Notes: a model not told the origin generated them from the sequence alone. Shown: positions 19,260 to 30,835, counted from the stretch's first letter. The stretch: DNA of 50,000 nucleotides from Prorocentrum cordatum (GCA_963575745.1 CAUYUJ010003403.1:517815-567814), one strand, 5' to 3'. Made by a program: numbers and translations.

Positions 19260-21600
19260 CTACGATGTAGAACCCACGGCCCTCTGGGGGGGGGGGGGCG
19301 GCCTCGAACTCCAGCGCTGGGCCTGCGCCGCGCTGAACAATGGCGGGGGCCGGAAGGGTTGCCGCGGCGGCGCGCGTGGGCGGGGCCGCCGCTTCTCGCG
19401 GGGTGCCGAGAGGCTCGGCGCGCGCTTGAGGCGGGGGGGCAAGGCGCTCCGTCTTGGGGGCCTGCAGCTCTGAATCCAGCTTCTTGAAGCCCCTGGCCGG
19501 GGGGTCTCGGGGGGCGTGAGCTTCAGACGCTCCCCCCCTAGATCCCGGGGCGGAGATGTCCGCCCTGGCAGCCCCGACTGAGTTGCGCGCCGCATGGCGG
19601 GCGCCGGGGGGGACTTTTGGCGAGGAGACCAGCGGCTCCGCCCCTTCTCCTCCGACCACCGCCCGCGCGGCAGCGCTCGCCAGGTCCAGGCGAGAGCCCC
19701 AATCGGCGCGGCGCTCGCAGGGGCCGGGGCCGACGGGCGGGTCGACGGGCGGAGGAGTTCGTTCCCCGGCGACGCAGCGACTCTGCGCGCAACCCGCGCG
19801 CCGCTGGCGTGCGAAAGCGGGCGGGGGGGGCGGCTCCGGAGGGCGGCTGGACCCCCCCCGAGACCGCCGGCTGAACGGGCGCCGCGAAAAAATCGAAACG
19901 ATCGGGGCGCCCCCATCCGCGGCCTCGCGCGACGACGAGTTGGCCCCCCGCCCGCGCCGGCAAGCCCGCGCCTTCGAGTTGCCCGCGGCCGAAATTGAAG
20001 ACCCCTCTGGCGACGCGCTCGGGGGCCCGGCATCGCTGAATATCCCCCCGCCCCCGAGGTCCAGCCCCGCCGCGCGCCGGGGGCAGACGGATCTCTAGGT
20101 GGCATCGGGGCAGCCGGGGGCGTGAATCCCGCGGGCCGCAAGCGGCCCCTGGCAGCGAGCATCTCGGGCACAGAGTAGAGCCCTGACCGTGGCCCGACAG
20201 GAATCGCACCGCCTGAACTGCCGCCGCTCCGAGGGCCGGCAGCGCCCGGGGGCCTGGGTGGCTTCCAGCCCGCGCGCGGCGCGGAAGCCGACGCCCTATC
20301 CATCTGATTCCCCAATGTGCGCCCCTGACGGCGAATGATGCGCGCTGGCGCGCCGGCGCTCTCCAGGATACTCCTCGAGCGCGCTCCGATATCTCCCGAG
20401 GAACCGAGGGCCCTGCGACCCTACGACAGAAGCTGAGGCGTTGGAGACGCGCGCGGGGGCGCCCTGCCCCGGGGCGCTTCCGTCTCCAACCAGTGGCCCG
20501 GGGCTCATCGAAGCGAAAACACTCAAGCAACTAGTTATCGATCTCAGCGAGAGACTCCTGGGCACGTGGCCGGCCCCTGGCCGGGCATAGTTTCAATGGG
20601 GATTTGCTACTTGGCAGGCCCCTCTCTGAGCGGAGAGGGGGCCTTGAAAGGGGGGCAATTCTGGGGCCTCCTGCCAGCGCGCGCCATCCCTCCCACCAGT
20701 GTGCCCGACAGAGGCCCCGCTTAAACCCCTGCTGGAGCTCCCTTCGCCGATGGGCACCCCCCAGAACAGGGCCCCGTAGCCCATGGCGATGACTCCAATG
20801 CTTTTGGCACATCTGAGAAGTGCCCCCGGTCATTCTTCCTGGCCTGGTCGATCTGGCCCCCAGCCTCCTTGAAGATGCTCGCGGCAATGTCGCGACATTG
20901 ATTGGGGAACACGTCCTTGCGCTTCTGTATCTCTTTGCTATCCGTGCCAGACAGCTCGCGTAGTCGACCACCTTTGAAACATCGAACAAACGGGTGTCAA
21001 TGACTAGATCGATCGGCACAACATCAACCATCATCTACATAAAAGGGGAGTTTTGGGCGAGGCATCGCTATCGCCACTAGATGCAACAGCGCCAGACTTC
21101 TTTGCGGTCGCGATCCGCATGTCCCGTGAAGCGGCTGGCCCTTCTCCCTCAACATCTACAGTTCCTCGCGCCACTCGGTGCGCTTGGTAAACCCATCTTG
21201 CGAGAACGTTCTCTTTATCGCGCACCAGGGCACGAGCTTGCTGGACACGCTGCTGAACATATTGGACTGGGGATTCTACCTGCTTCTCAAGAGCGTCCGC
21301 CATCTGAGCGGGCTTGCTGGCTTGACCTCTCTCTCTCTCCCCTGTCTTGTGAAACAGGGCCGCCCAGTGCGTGCCCCCCTTGCGCGGAAAAAAAAGGTGC
21401 ACCAACCTTGCAGGCAGAGCAGGGAGACCGTCATGCAGCCGGGGGAAAAATCATCACGGTTGTTGCCTCGCCCTTGCCGCCAAACCCCGTTGTCCCCGTT
21501 GCCCTTGCCTTTGGCCTTGCCGCCGCGCCTCCCATTCCGAGAAGACTGCATGGCCGCGCACGCACGAGGGAGTCCGCCGAAAAAACCCAAGCACCTTGGG
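19260..21600 (-). pseudogene. Broken unknown gene, possibly retroelement ORF1
   Basis: Minus-strand protein-like pieces follow in order across frames. About 21570-21500 is Gly/Lys-rich (GGKAKGKGNGDNGVWRQGRG). Positions 21390-21031 hold a helix with Gln/Val heptads (VQYVQQRVQQARALVRDKEN). About 21034-20960 includes MVDVVPIDLVIDTRLFDVSK. About 20912-20790 includes CRDIAASIFKEAGGQIDQAR. About 20520-20300 has RVSNASASVVGSQG, and 20315-19950 is Pro/Gly-rich (IPVGPRSGLYSVPEMLAARG). A KGKG/zinc-type start followed by coiled coil and Pro-rich tail would fit a non-LTR element ORF1, but no catalytic motif is seen. At least five frame changes are required. Confidence 0.35.
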
Positions 21601-21865
21601 CCTCGCGAGCTTTAGAAATCTCGACCTTGGGCAAGGAACTGTAGCAACTCTTGCGCCACACGTAGCGCCACACATTGCGACGGCAGTTGCGTACTCCACA
21701 TGGCCTCTTCCCTGGCTGCGGCTTGCGGTTATCATTGACCCACGGATCGAGATATAAACCCTCGTCCCAAACGATATAAGCAACACCGGCCATGGGCAAT
21801 GAGTAACAAACGTAGAGCACGTTGTAGCGAAAGCACACGGTACCTTGAAACAACTGTTTCCTACT

Positions 21866-21965
21866 CCTCTTCCTCCTCCTGTTCTTCCTCCTGTTCCTCC
21901 TCCTCCTCCTCCTCCTCCTCCTCTTGCTCCTCCTCCTCCTCATCCTCATCCTCCTCTTCCTCCCC
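21866..21965. repeat. (TCC)n tract
   Basis: A TCC/TTCC trinucleotide tract with TGT interruptions, grading into polypyrimidine DNA to about 22070. Overlapping ORFs are poly-Ser, poly-Leu or poly-Glu artefacts. Confidence 0.9.
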
Positions 21966-22614
21966 TCCCTCTCCCTCTCTCCCTTTCTTTCTCGCTCTCC
22001 CCCTCCATCCCCCGTCCTGCACGCTCTTCACCCTCCTCCCTTCCCCTCTTCTGCATTTTTTCCTCTTCACTACCTGCCCTCATGTGTACTTTACGCAATT
22101 CGTATGCGTCGGCCGGACGAGCTGGGATTTGATGTTCCCTCACAATTTGGCGTCTTGGAGCTTCACTCTTCCAGTTTGTCCGTGGATGCTTGGGGCCATC
22201 GAGTTTTGCAATGGGGCTCTTGGCCGAGCGCGCTGCGGGCAAACCCACAGCATTTACACAGACGGATGCAGGGCGGATGGTGCTCAAAGTGCACAAATGT
22301 AAACCAGGTCGGTCTCAATGCCTGGCTTTCGGCTTAACGCCGTGCCCAGTTCCACGGATGGATCACAATCCATACCCACCGGCCCCTTTGCAGGGCCATC
22401 GGGCTCCGCGGATTCGGCTTGCTCTCCCTGCTCCAGATCCAGGTTCCCGCCTCCGATGTAACAATTCTGGGTTTTGCTTACGATTGTGAATTGTTCAAGT
22501 CAAGTGTTCAAGTCCGCGCAGGGGGGGAGGGACAGAAAAAGAGCCTGGTCACCATCACCTGGGGGGGTTCTCAGAATCTCCTGGGGGGTCCTGGGACACG
22601 TGGAAAAACATGAG

Positions 22615-22910
22615 AGTCGCGTCCCCGAACCCATAACCCCCAGTGAATTACGCCATGCTCGCAACCCCGCGGCCGTAAACCTTCGTACATTACGCAAGAT
22701 TCGCGCCCCCGCGGCCATACACCCTCGCAAACTCCACTGTGTTTGCACCTCCGAAAACAAAATTCCGGGTAGAACATAAAATGGTCGCGTCTCCGAGGCA
22801 ATCTTCTCTGGTAATTTAAACCGTATCTGCATTCCCGAAGCCGCGATCCCCCGTAAATCAGGCGTTCTACGCGTCCCCGACATCATAAACACTCGTAATG
22901 TACGCAGTCT
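22615..22910. repeat. Degenerate about 43-bp tandem repeat
   Basis: The motif CGCGNCCCCGCGGCCATAAACC followed by a TCGTAAATTACGC-like half recurs with spacing near 43-45 bp. Best copies are at about 22660 and 22703, with weaker ones to 22910. It is followed at 22921-23042 by a (CTC)n tract with CTG interruptions. Confidence 0.6.
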
Positions 22911-22920
22911 TCGCGCTTTT

Positions 22921-23042
22921 GATCCTCCTCCTCCTCCTCCTCCTCCTCCTCCTGCTCCTCCTGCTCCTGCTCCTGCTCCTCCTCCTCCTCCTCCTCCTCC
23001 TCCTCCTGCTCCGCCTCCTCCTCCTCCTCATCCTCCTCCCCC
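22921..23042. repeat. (CTC)n tract
   Basis: About 120 bp of CTC/CTG trinucleotides, read as poly-Leu on plus and poly-Glu/Arg on minus. No gene is supported in the next 350 bp. Confidence 0.9.
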
Positions 23043-23399
23043 CCGCGGGCACCAGGGATGGCCCGAAGAGGTCCTCCAAGGCCCCCCCCCTTGCTCCCAA
23101 AAATCCCTCTGTCCTTCCTGGTTGCTCGTTTTGTTTCACTATACATATGTCTCTTTTGCCCCTTGTCTCCTCAACTCTCATGGGCAACATTTCTGAACGG
23201 GCTTGTGAGGATATTTTTGCTTGGCGGCTCCAAGGACAGATCCAGGAAGCGGGACGGGCTCGGCTGGGGCACAAGGCGAGATAATTGACAACGACGGCGC
23301 ATAGGCCGACGCAGCAAGTGCACGTGCAAGAGGCAAACTGCCCCCCCCATTCAGATGCGAGCGACCCAGGAGCGTTAGCGCAGGCACCAAGCACGGAGC

Positions 23400-24216
<817 letters not shown>

Positions 24217-24359
24217 CGGCGACCTGAAGGGAGGGGTGGGGCAAGCTCGGCGACTCGTGAACTGACTCGATGGATTACTTTAGATGCAAGACGCATATCA
24301 CGGCCGATGATGCTCCACAAAGCTGCGCTGGCGGTGTCTGTCAATTGCATAGTGTGAAG

Positions 24360-24860
24360 GTCTCGAAATCATCCACAGTCGGTGTGTGATGCGACGTAAT
24401 CATCGAGGCCTGCTATGTTATCTTTTCTGACGAAGCTGTACATCTCCATTCAGGTACGGGTCCCTGCAATCTTCATCATCTTGGGCCCGATCCAACGCGA
24501 AGTACGATTCATGGTCAACTGATACTCGTTGAGAAATGACGCATCGTGCCATATCTACTCCGCTCCGCTACCACGCCACGTTAGAATAAGCATTTTTTTA
24601 CGAACAGCTATGTATTTAAAAGACTCGTACATGTCACGAATCGTTAGATGACGGACTATACCACTTGGGCTACATGGCAATGGAAACTCCTCCTGGCATT
24701 CGACTTCTTCACGTTCAAACCGAACCTCATTCCTCCCCCTTGTTCTTGATTCCTGGTGGCTGGAAAGATAATCGTTCGTAGCCCTCCCTCCTCTTCCTCC
24801 TCCGCCTCCTCCTCTTCCCCCCCCCTACAACAAAAAAACACACCACTCGAGGTCTCAACG
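24360..24860. other. Lower-GC stretch without a supported gene
   Basis: About 500 bp of near-balanced composition with stops in all frames, unlike the GC-rich surroundings. No ORF or RNA gene was recognised here. Confidence 0.5.
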
Positions 24861-24864
24861 TTCC

Positions 24865-25022
24865 AGGGCCTCCTCCTCCTCCGCCTCCTCCTCCGCCTCC
24901 TCCTCCTCCGCCGCCTCCTCCTGCCTTCCTCCTCCCTTCCTCCTCCCTTACTCCTCCCTTCCTCCTCCTCTTCCTCCTCCTCCTCCTCCTCCTCCTCCTC
25001 CTCCTCCTCCCGCTGCCCTCCT
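24865..25022. repeat. (CTC)n tract
   Basis: CTC/CTT/CCG trinucleotides over about 160 bp. The next 240 bp on the minus strand (25260-25020) contain a short protein-like run (SSELLRHFHSMKRHPAVLAR) that may be a gene remnant, but it has no start, family or end that I can support. Confidence 0.85.
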
Positions 25023-25254
25023 CTCTCCACGTGGGCTTCGTCCCGCCCGCCTTCCGAAGAGGCTCCGGAGCAGCGGCGCGGGCACCCTCTCGCGGACGTA
25101 CCTGGCGAGCACGGCCGGGTGCCTCTTCATCGAGTGGAAGTGTCGCAGCAGCTCGGAGGACGTCCGCGGGCTGCCAGCTGGCACCGCGGGCCCCACAGTG
25201 GGCGCCGCCACCGCGGCGCGCGTCCGAGCCTGGGAGGGGGGCAAGGACACCAGT

Positions 25255-25592
25255 TCAACTCGGACCCACACGACCTCGGACCAAGCTGAACTTGGACCCC
25301 AATTTAACTCGGACGCATCTGAACTCGGACCCGGGCTGAACTCGGACCCGGCTCTCGGACTCAGAAAACTGGGACCCAGCTGAACTCGGACCCAGCTGAA
25401 CTCGGACTCAGCTGAGCTCGGACCCAAGAACTCAGACAGATGACCGCGCTGCAGCGGGAACGCCTGGGTCCGAATTCAGCCGGGTCCGAGATCAGCCATA
25501 TCCGAGATCAGCCGGGTCCGAGCTCATTCAGGTCAAAATTTCCGGGTCCGAGTTCAGCCGGGTCCGAGTTCGTCCGCCGGTTGAACTCGGAC
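25255..25592. repeat. Palindromic array of CTGAACTCGGACC units
   Basis: Between 25255 and 25435 the plus strand repeats GAACTCGGACCC or close variants about nine times at a 14-16 bp pitch. Between 25465 and 25575 it repeats the reverse complement (GGGTCCGAGTTCAGC) about six times. The turn lies near 25440-25460. A single strand could pair as one long hairpin in many registers. Confidence 0.85.
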
Positions 25593-25708
25593 CTGCTCGC
25601 GCTCGAAGTCTCGCGGCCACGTGCCCGCGCGACCTCCCCGTCGCCGACGGCTCTGTTGGAGGCTCGGAGATGAAGTGATTGCTTGCTGCTTTCCCCGGTG
25701 ACCCCGTG

Positions 25709-26070
25709 CCGATGATTAAAGGACCCCCCCTTAACACGCTAGAGTTGATTACCCACGGCCAAGAAGAGTTTGGTCAGGGGCGCGGGGCGCGGAGGCCCAA
25801 GTTTTAAATCACTGCGAAAAGTTCACCATCGAGGTTAACTTCCTTCTTATGTTGAGATAGCAACATCAAGCGAAGCGGAAACGTTTTCGAGGATCTCTCA
25901 AGCGACACCAACAATTGTTGGAGGCAGCCTCAAGCGAAACGATCAATGTTTTAAGGATGTCTCAAGCGGAACCATCACTTCTTCGAGGATGTCTCAATCG
26001 AAGCGAGAAACTGGTCGATGATGTCTCAAGCGAAACAAGCTTTATTCCGAGGATGTCTCAAGCGAAGCGA
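25709..26070 (+). repeat. Leader module copy 1 with first 32-bp array
   Basis: It starts CCGATGATTAAAGGACCCC and GAGTTGATTA, then CACTGCGAAAAG, CACCATCGAGGTTA and TTGAGATAGCAACATCAAGC, leading without a break into about six units of the 32-bp repeat. The same order of landmarks recurs at 31742 (second half only) and at 41595 (whole). The array variants match in order between copies, including AATTGTTGGAGGCAG. Confidence 0.85.
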
Positions 26071-26082
26071 CCAATAACAATC

Positions 26083-26114
26083 TCCGTAGTCATTTGGTGG
26101 CTCTAGATTTCGAG
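26083..26114 (+). promoter_or_regulatory. Relict dinoflagellate spliced leader upstream of the 26185 ORF
   Basis: Positions 26083-26106 match the dinoflagellate spliced leader. The start is TCCGTAG then CATTT, two extra G, then TGGCTC; two substitutions (C to T at 26090, A to T at 26104) separate it from the copy at 30837. It is followed by ATTTCGAG and CTTTCCAA, also shared with 30861. A genomic leader sequence upstream of an ORF is the known mark of a reverse-transcribed, reinserted mRNA. A splice donor GT, expected in a true leader RNA gene, does not follow. Confidence 0.75.
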
Positions 26115-26184
26115 CTTTCCAATATACTCACAAAACTAAAACTCAAACCGACGCACCAAGGCGCCAAATATCCAAGTCTCGAGC

Positions 26185-26595
26185 ATGTCTCAGACGAGCT
26201 TCTTCGACGAGGGAGAGATGCTCGAGATCAACACCCAGCTACCGCTCGAGACAGTCAAGGAGAGCGAGAAGCTCGAGGAACGCGAGAAGAAGGAGAAACC
26301 GCTGGAGGGCGTCAAGAGGAGCGGGATCGAGAAACCGCTCGAGGACGTCAAGGGCCAGAAACGCAGCAAGGAGCTGCTCGAGGTCGCGAACAACAGTGAC
26401 AATGAGGAAAAGCGAGACTGGCAGAACGCCAAGCGCCGCAAGTCGGCACCGCAGCCTGAGGACGAGGAGCTTCAAGACCAGGACGAGAAGCCCGAGGACG
26501 ACGACGGCAAACGCCACAAGCTTGAGCCCGAGCCGGTTGTAGAGGCGCTCGCCGAACGGCTCCAGCGCAAGTGGGCGCTCGAGGGTGCGCCCTAG
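26185..26595 (+). CDS. Acidic hypothetical protein of the cassette region (first paralogue)
   Basis: A 136-codon ORF starting MSQTSFFDEGEML and ending TAG. It is rich in Glu, Lys and Asp, probably helical or disordered, and ends with AERLQRKWALEGAP. That end resembles ERARNQWVLEGRPSQ of the ORF at 30902, so the two are paralogues. The start codon lies about 80 bp after the relict spliced leader. The first codons (ATGTCTCAG) resemble the 32-bp repeat unit. After the stop the 32-bp array begins again, and further coding sequence follows at about 27200, so this may be a first exon. Function is unknown. Confidence 0.65.
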   Translation: MSQTSFFDEGEMLEINTQLPLETVKESEKLEEREKKEKPLEGVKRSGIEKPLEDVKGQKRSKELLEVANNSDNEEKRDWQNAKRRKSAPQPEDEELQDQDEKPEDDDGKRHKLEPEPVVEALAERLQRKWALEGAP

Positions 26596-26639
26596 TAGGT
26601 TGCTCGAGAAGGCGTTGGCGCCACGAAAACAAGCTCGAG

Positions 26640-27190
26640 GGGTGCCTCAAGCGGAACGCGTTAAGATTTCAAGACGGTCTCAAGCGAAACGATACATGTC
26701 TTAAGGATGTCTCAAGCGGAACCAACAATTCTTCTCGAGGATGTCTCAAGCGAAACGAGAGACTTGTCCAGGATGTCTCAAGCAAAACAAGCATACGTCT
26801 CACGCGAAACGAAGATTTGCCCGAGGATGTCCCAAGCGAAACTAGAGATTTGTTCGAGGATGTCTCAAGCGAAACAAGCAATTGCTCGAGGATGTCTCAA
26901 GCGAAACGAGAGACTTGTCCAGGATGTCTCAAGCGGAACCAACAATTTTTGAAGGGCGCTCAATTGAAGCGAAAAGTGTCTTCAGGATGTCTCAAGCGAA
27001 ACAAGCACCTGCTCGAGGATGTCTCAAGCGAAACGAGAGACCTCCCGAGGATGTATCAAGCGAAACGAGCAATTGCTCGAGGATGTCGCAAGCGAAACGA
27101 GAGACTTCTCGAGGATGTCAAGCGAAACGAGAGATAGGTGCGAGGATATCTCAAGCGAAACGAGCAATTGCTCGAGGATCTCCAGCGAGA
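26640..27190 (+). repeat. 32-bp repeat array, about 17 units
   Basis: The consensus begins GATGTCTCAAGCGAAAC and ends in CTTGTCGAG or a variant; the first half is conserved and the second half varies. Adjacent units at 26891 and 26923 are 32 bp apart. All three plus frames are open because each frame shows a different stop-free peptide (MSQAKR, GCLKRN, DVSSET). These peptides cycle in the ORFs and are not evidence of a protein. Confidence 0.95.
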
Positions 27191-27199
27191 CGGGCAGTT

Positions 27200-28293
27200 A
27201 TCCTGCTCCCGCCCGCGACCGTTATGGCTCGAGCCTTTCGAGCCACCGAACCCCTGCTTTGAGCCTTTCGAGCCTTTCGAGCCTCAGCCGCAGCCTTTCG
27301 AGCCTCGCCGTGTCTCTCCGAGAGCAGCACCGAGCTTTCCGAGACCCGGGACAGCCAAGTCGTGGCGCTGCTCGAGCAGCAGATCAAGCTGCTCGAGGAG
27401 AACAACAAGTACTTGGAGTACATCGCCGAGAAGGCTGGCTGCGCCGAGACGCGCCAGTGCCAGTCGAGCGGCGAGGCCACCGACGCCTCGAGGATGACGG
27501 GTAACTACGTCCGAGGCCAGCTAGCGTTGTGGAGCAAGCACGTCAAGAAGATGATCCTCGAGACCGCCACCAAGAAGGGCAGCATGGCGAGCATCCAGTA
27601 CGCAGGGATCTTCGCCGAGAAAGGCAAGAGGAGGTCCGAGCTTTTCGCGGCGATATTCTTCGAGACCTTCGTCGAGGGCTCCGAGGCGCTCTTCGACGCG
27701 TTCGACGGCAAGGACGCGAGATGCGAGGAGCTCTACCACTTGCTGCCAAGCTTCAGGGCCGGGCTCCTAGACGAAGCGACACCGAGGACACCATGCTGGG
27801 CGAGAAGGCGAGCCAGATGCCCGAGGGAGTGTCGGACCAGGCTGTCAAGGAGGTCCTCGGCGATATCCCCCCAGGGCTCCAAGCGCTCTACGAATGGTTT
27901 TTGCCAGTGGGCGAGCAATTCAAGCCTGTCGTGGCGAGCATCAACGCCGAGTGCGCAGAGGATTTCGAGACGGTCAACATATTGCCAATCGAGGCCAAGG
28001 CCTTCTTCGAGAAGGTACCCTGACAAGGTCAAGAACGAGCGCGTGGCCACGACCAAGGCCATCGTCAAGTGGTGCTGGCAAGTCGTCGAGACTGCGCAGA
28101 AGCAGTGCCAGCTCGACGAGCACGAGTACCACGCCAAGCGCGCCAAGCTCCGCGAGGATACCGAGAGCAGAAGGCAAACGAACACGGGCATATGCTCTTC
28201 AAGAAGAACTTCCCGAAGTACGCCGAGGTTAACGGGAAGTATGCCGAGCTGAAGGCCGAGAAGGGGGCCAAGAAATCCGAGGCGGAGGCCTGA
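27200..28293 (+). pseudogene. Unknown helical protein, frame broken about four times
   Basis: Plus-strand coding-like sequence passes through frames. About 27225-27310 is a Pro-Phe-Glu-Pro repeat (EPFEPFEPQPQPFEP). About 27310-27775 contains ALLEQQIKLLEENNKYLEYI, then YVRGQLALWSKHVKKM and an aromatic segment (ELFAAIFFETFVEGSEALFD). About 27790-28020 contains DIPPGLQALYEWFLP. About 28022-28160 is VKNERVATTKAIVKWCWQVV, and 28170-28293 ends KAEKGAKKSEAEA with TGA. The first part is a leucine-rich coiled coil. No family is recognised. The Pro-Phe-Glu segment also appears at the start of the transposase-like gene at 33339, which links the two. Confidence 0.55.
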
Positions 28294-28399
28294 GGCTTAC
28301 GCGAGGCCTGATCGAGTAGCGAGCGGCGAGCAAGGCACAGCTCCCTCGGGCTTTTCGAGGGGCGTTCCCCGAGAGGCCTGTCCAGGCCCCCTCTCGAGC

Positions 28400-28885
28400 G
28401 TAAAAACATCGATCGATCCTCGATCGATCTTCGGATCGAGGCTCCGAGAGCCTCGGGCCGTCGTGGATCCGAGATCATAAGATCTCGGATCCCTGGCCCG
28501 AGGACATCGGACTCTCGATTCGAGGATCGATCGAGGATCGAGCCTTCTCCTCAAGGTCTTCCTCCTCTTCGATCCCTTCGTCGAGGCTCGATCCTCGATA
28601 GATCTTCGGATCGAGGCTTCAAGAGTCTCGGGCCGTCGTGGATCCGAGATCATAAGATCTCGGATCCCTGGCCCGTGGACATCGGACTCTCGATCCGAGG
28701 ATCGATCGAGGATCGAGCCTTCTCCTCAAAATCTTCATCCTCTTCGATACCTTCGTCGAGGCTCGATCCTCGATAGATCTTCGGATCAAGGCTTCAAGAG
28801 TCTCGGGCCGTCGTGGGTCCGAGATCACAAGATCTCGGATCCCTGGCCCGAAGACCTTGGACTCTCGATCCGAGGATCGATCGAG
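28400..28885. repeat. 175-bp tandem repeat with a 28-bp palindrome, 2.7 copies
   Basis: Each unit carries GGATCCGAGATC, a four-base loop ATAA, and the exact reverse complement arm, at 28465-28492, 28640-28667 and 28815-28842. The third copy has one arm mismatch and loop ACAA. The period is exactly 175 bp. CTCGATCC/GGATCGAG motifs fill the rest. Related blocks lie near 32700-32850 and 40740-40890. Confidence 0.93.
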
Positions 28886-28894
28886 GAAGGCGGG

Positions 28895-29055
28895 GAGGGG
28901 GGGAGAGGGAGGGGAAGGAGGGGGGGAGGGAGGGAGGGAGGGAGGGGGGAAAGAAGGAGGGAGGATGGAGCGAGGGAGGGAGGGGAGGGAGAGAGAAGGC
29001 GCGGAGGAGAGGGAGAGAGGTGAGGGGGGGAGGAAGGAAGGGAGGAGGGAGGCGG
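28895..29055. repeat. GGGA/GGGAGG purine tract
   Basis: About 160 bp of G/A-only sequence in GGGAGGGA pattern. It lies between the 175-bp palindromic repeat and the next 32-bp array. Confidence 0.9.
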
Positions 29056-29069
29056 CGGCGGCGACGTTC

Positions 29070-29215
29070 GAGGATGTCCCAAGCATTCGTCCGAGGATGT
29101 CTCAAGCGAATCAAGCGTTTGTTCAAGGATGTCTCAAGTGAAGCAAGCATGTTTTCAAGGATGTCTGAAACGAAACGAGCAATTCTGCAAGGATGTCTGA
29201 AGCGAAACAAGCAAT
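29070..29215 (+). repeat. 32-bp repeat array, about five units
   Basis: Units beginning GATGTCTCAAGCGAA or a GATGTCTGAAACGAA variant, in the same orientation as the other arrays. Confidence 0.9.
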
Positions 29216-29423
29216 TCTGACGGAATGCAGTCCTTATCTCCTCCTCCTCCTCTTCATTCTTTCTCTAACATTATATATATATATATCTCTTCCTGCTTTC
29301 TGTCTACATCCCTCTTTGTCTCTCTCTCCCTGTCTCTGCTTCTCTTTATCTCTCTTTCTCTCTCTCTCTCTCTTCTGTCTGCTCTTTTCTTTTTCTTTCC
29401 GTTTCCTCCCCCCCTGCCCCCCC

Positions 29424-30690
29424 TGAACTTTTTTTATCGCTGTGATTTACTATCCACGGAAACCGAGGCACATGAGCTACCCTACACGAGCAGATGAAAC
29501 TCTTGATTTCCATTGTTTGTTTGCAAATTAGATATAATAGGTTTGGAACTTTGGATGTTCTTCTCCTCCTCCTCCCCCTTCTTCTCCTCCTCCTCCTCCT
29601 CCTCCTCCTCCTCCCTCCTCCTCCTCCTCCTCCTCCTCCTCATCTCTCGCTTTCTATTTCTAGTAAGTTGTTACCTTGATCTCTCCTGGAGGACCCTAGA
29701 GGCCCATGTACCGGGACTTCCTTCGTTGCCAGGAGGCCCATGTACCGGGGCTTCCTTCGCAATTGCCAACTCTTCGCCGGAACACCAGCCCCTGCCGGGG
29801 CCCCGCACTTGTTGAGTTGTACGTGCCATAACTAATGTTGTGGCTCAAGACGCGTCATTGTGAAGATTTGAGCACGCACTGGAGAAAGCGAGATCCCTTG
29901 CCTTATCTTGCTGCCGCCGTTGCTACGTGCCGTTGCACGTTTCTCTTTCTCTGTCTCTCTCTCTATCTCTCTCTCTCTCTCTTTGTCTCTGTCTCTCTCT
30001 CTCTCTGTCTTTTTCCTTCTCCCCCTGGCACCCTGAACTTTTTTATCGCTGTGGCTTACTACCCACGGACACCGAGGCACATGAGCTACCCTACGCGAGC
30101 AGATGGGAATCTTAATTTCCATTGTTTGCTTACGAATTCAACTTAATAGGTTTGGAACTTTAGCTTTTCTCCTCCTCCTCCTCCTCTCTCGTTCTCTCCT
30201 TATGTCTATATTTCTCTACTTCTCTCTCTCTCTCTCAGTCGAAGTATCTGTATATTTCTGTCTCTGTCTCTATCTGTCTTCCTCCTTCTCCCCCTGGCAC
30301 CCTGATTTTTTTATTATTATTATCGCTGTGGTTTACTATCCACGAGCACCGAGGCATTACCCTACACGAGCAGATGAACATCTGAATTTCCATTGTTTGT
30401 TTACAAGTTAAATTTGATAAGTTTGGAACTTTGGCTTTTCTCCTCCTCCTCCTCCTCTTCCTCCTCCTCTCTCCTTCTGTCTGTCTGTATTTGTATACTT
30501 TTTTTCATTTTCTCTCTCTCTCTCTCTTTCTAACTATATGTAAATTTATGTATATCTGTCTCTCTCTGTCTTCCTCCTTCTCCCCCTGGCACCTTGAAGT
30601 TTTTTGTTAATTTAAAATCATATGTACATCTATAATCGCAGTGGTTTACTATCCACGGACACCGGGGCACATGAGCTACCCTGCGCGGGC
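29424..30690 (+). repeat. Composite repeat with built-in CTC and CT microsatellites, four copies
   Basis: Each copy begins GAACTTTTTTATCGCTGTGG, followed by TTTACTATCCACGG, ACCGAGGCACATGAGC, ACGAGCAGATGAA, TTTCCATTGTTTG and GGTTTGGAACTTTGG. A (CTC)n tract, then a (CT)n tract, then CCTTCTCCCCCTGGCACC close the unit. Copies begin near 29424, 30036, 30304 and 30590 (partial). The block 29690-29840 between copies 1 and 2 contains a short duplicated GGCCCATGTACCGGG segment. Spacing varies with microsatellite length. Confidence 0.9.
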
Positions 30691-30699
30691 AAGGACGTC

Positions 30700-30835
30700 G
30701 CAAGGGAAACAACATGTGTTTGAGGATCTCTTAAACACGAGGACGTCTCAAGCGAACCGAACAATTGCTTGAAGACGTCTCAAACGAAACGAGCGATTAA
30801 TGTATAATGTCTCACGCGAAACGAACAGTAACAAT
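30700..30835 (+). repeat. 32-bp repeat array, about four diverged units
   Basis: Units of GACGTCTCAAGCGAA and ATGTCTCACGCGAA type run up to the relict leader at 30837. The last unit shares AACAATC with the same point before 26083. Confidence 0.85.

Noticed and set aside
20770-20790. CCGTAGCCCATGG as a leader relict
   Set aside because: Only the first eight bases match, and the rest of the leader is absent.
26707-27137. ORFs of MSQAKR/GCLKRN/DVSSET peptides
   Set aside because: They arise from a 32-bp repeat without stops; the peptide cycle follows directly from the period.
29835-29850. GGCTCAAG preceded by CGTGCCAT as a fourth leader relict
   Set aside because: Only eight bases match without a long gap, ATTTCGAG does not follow, and no ORF begins there.
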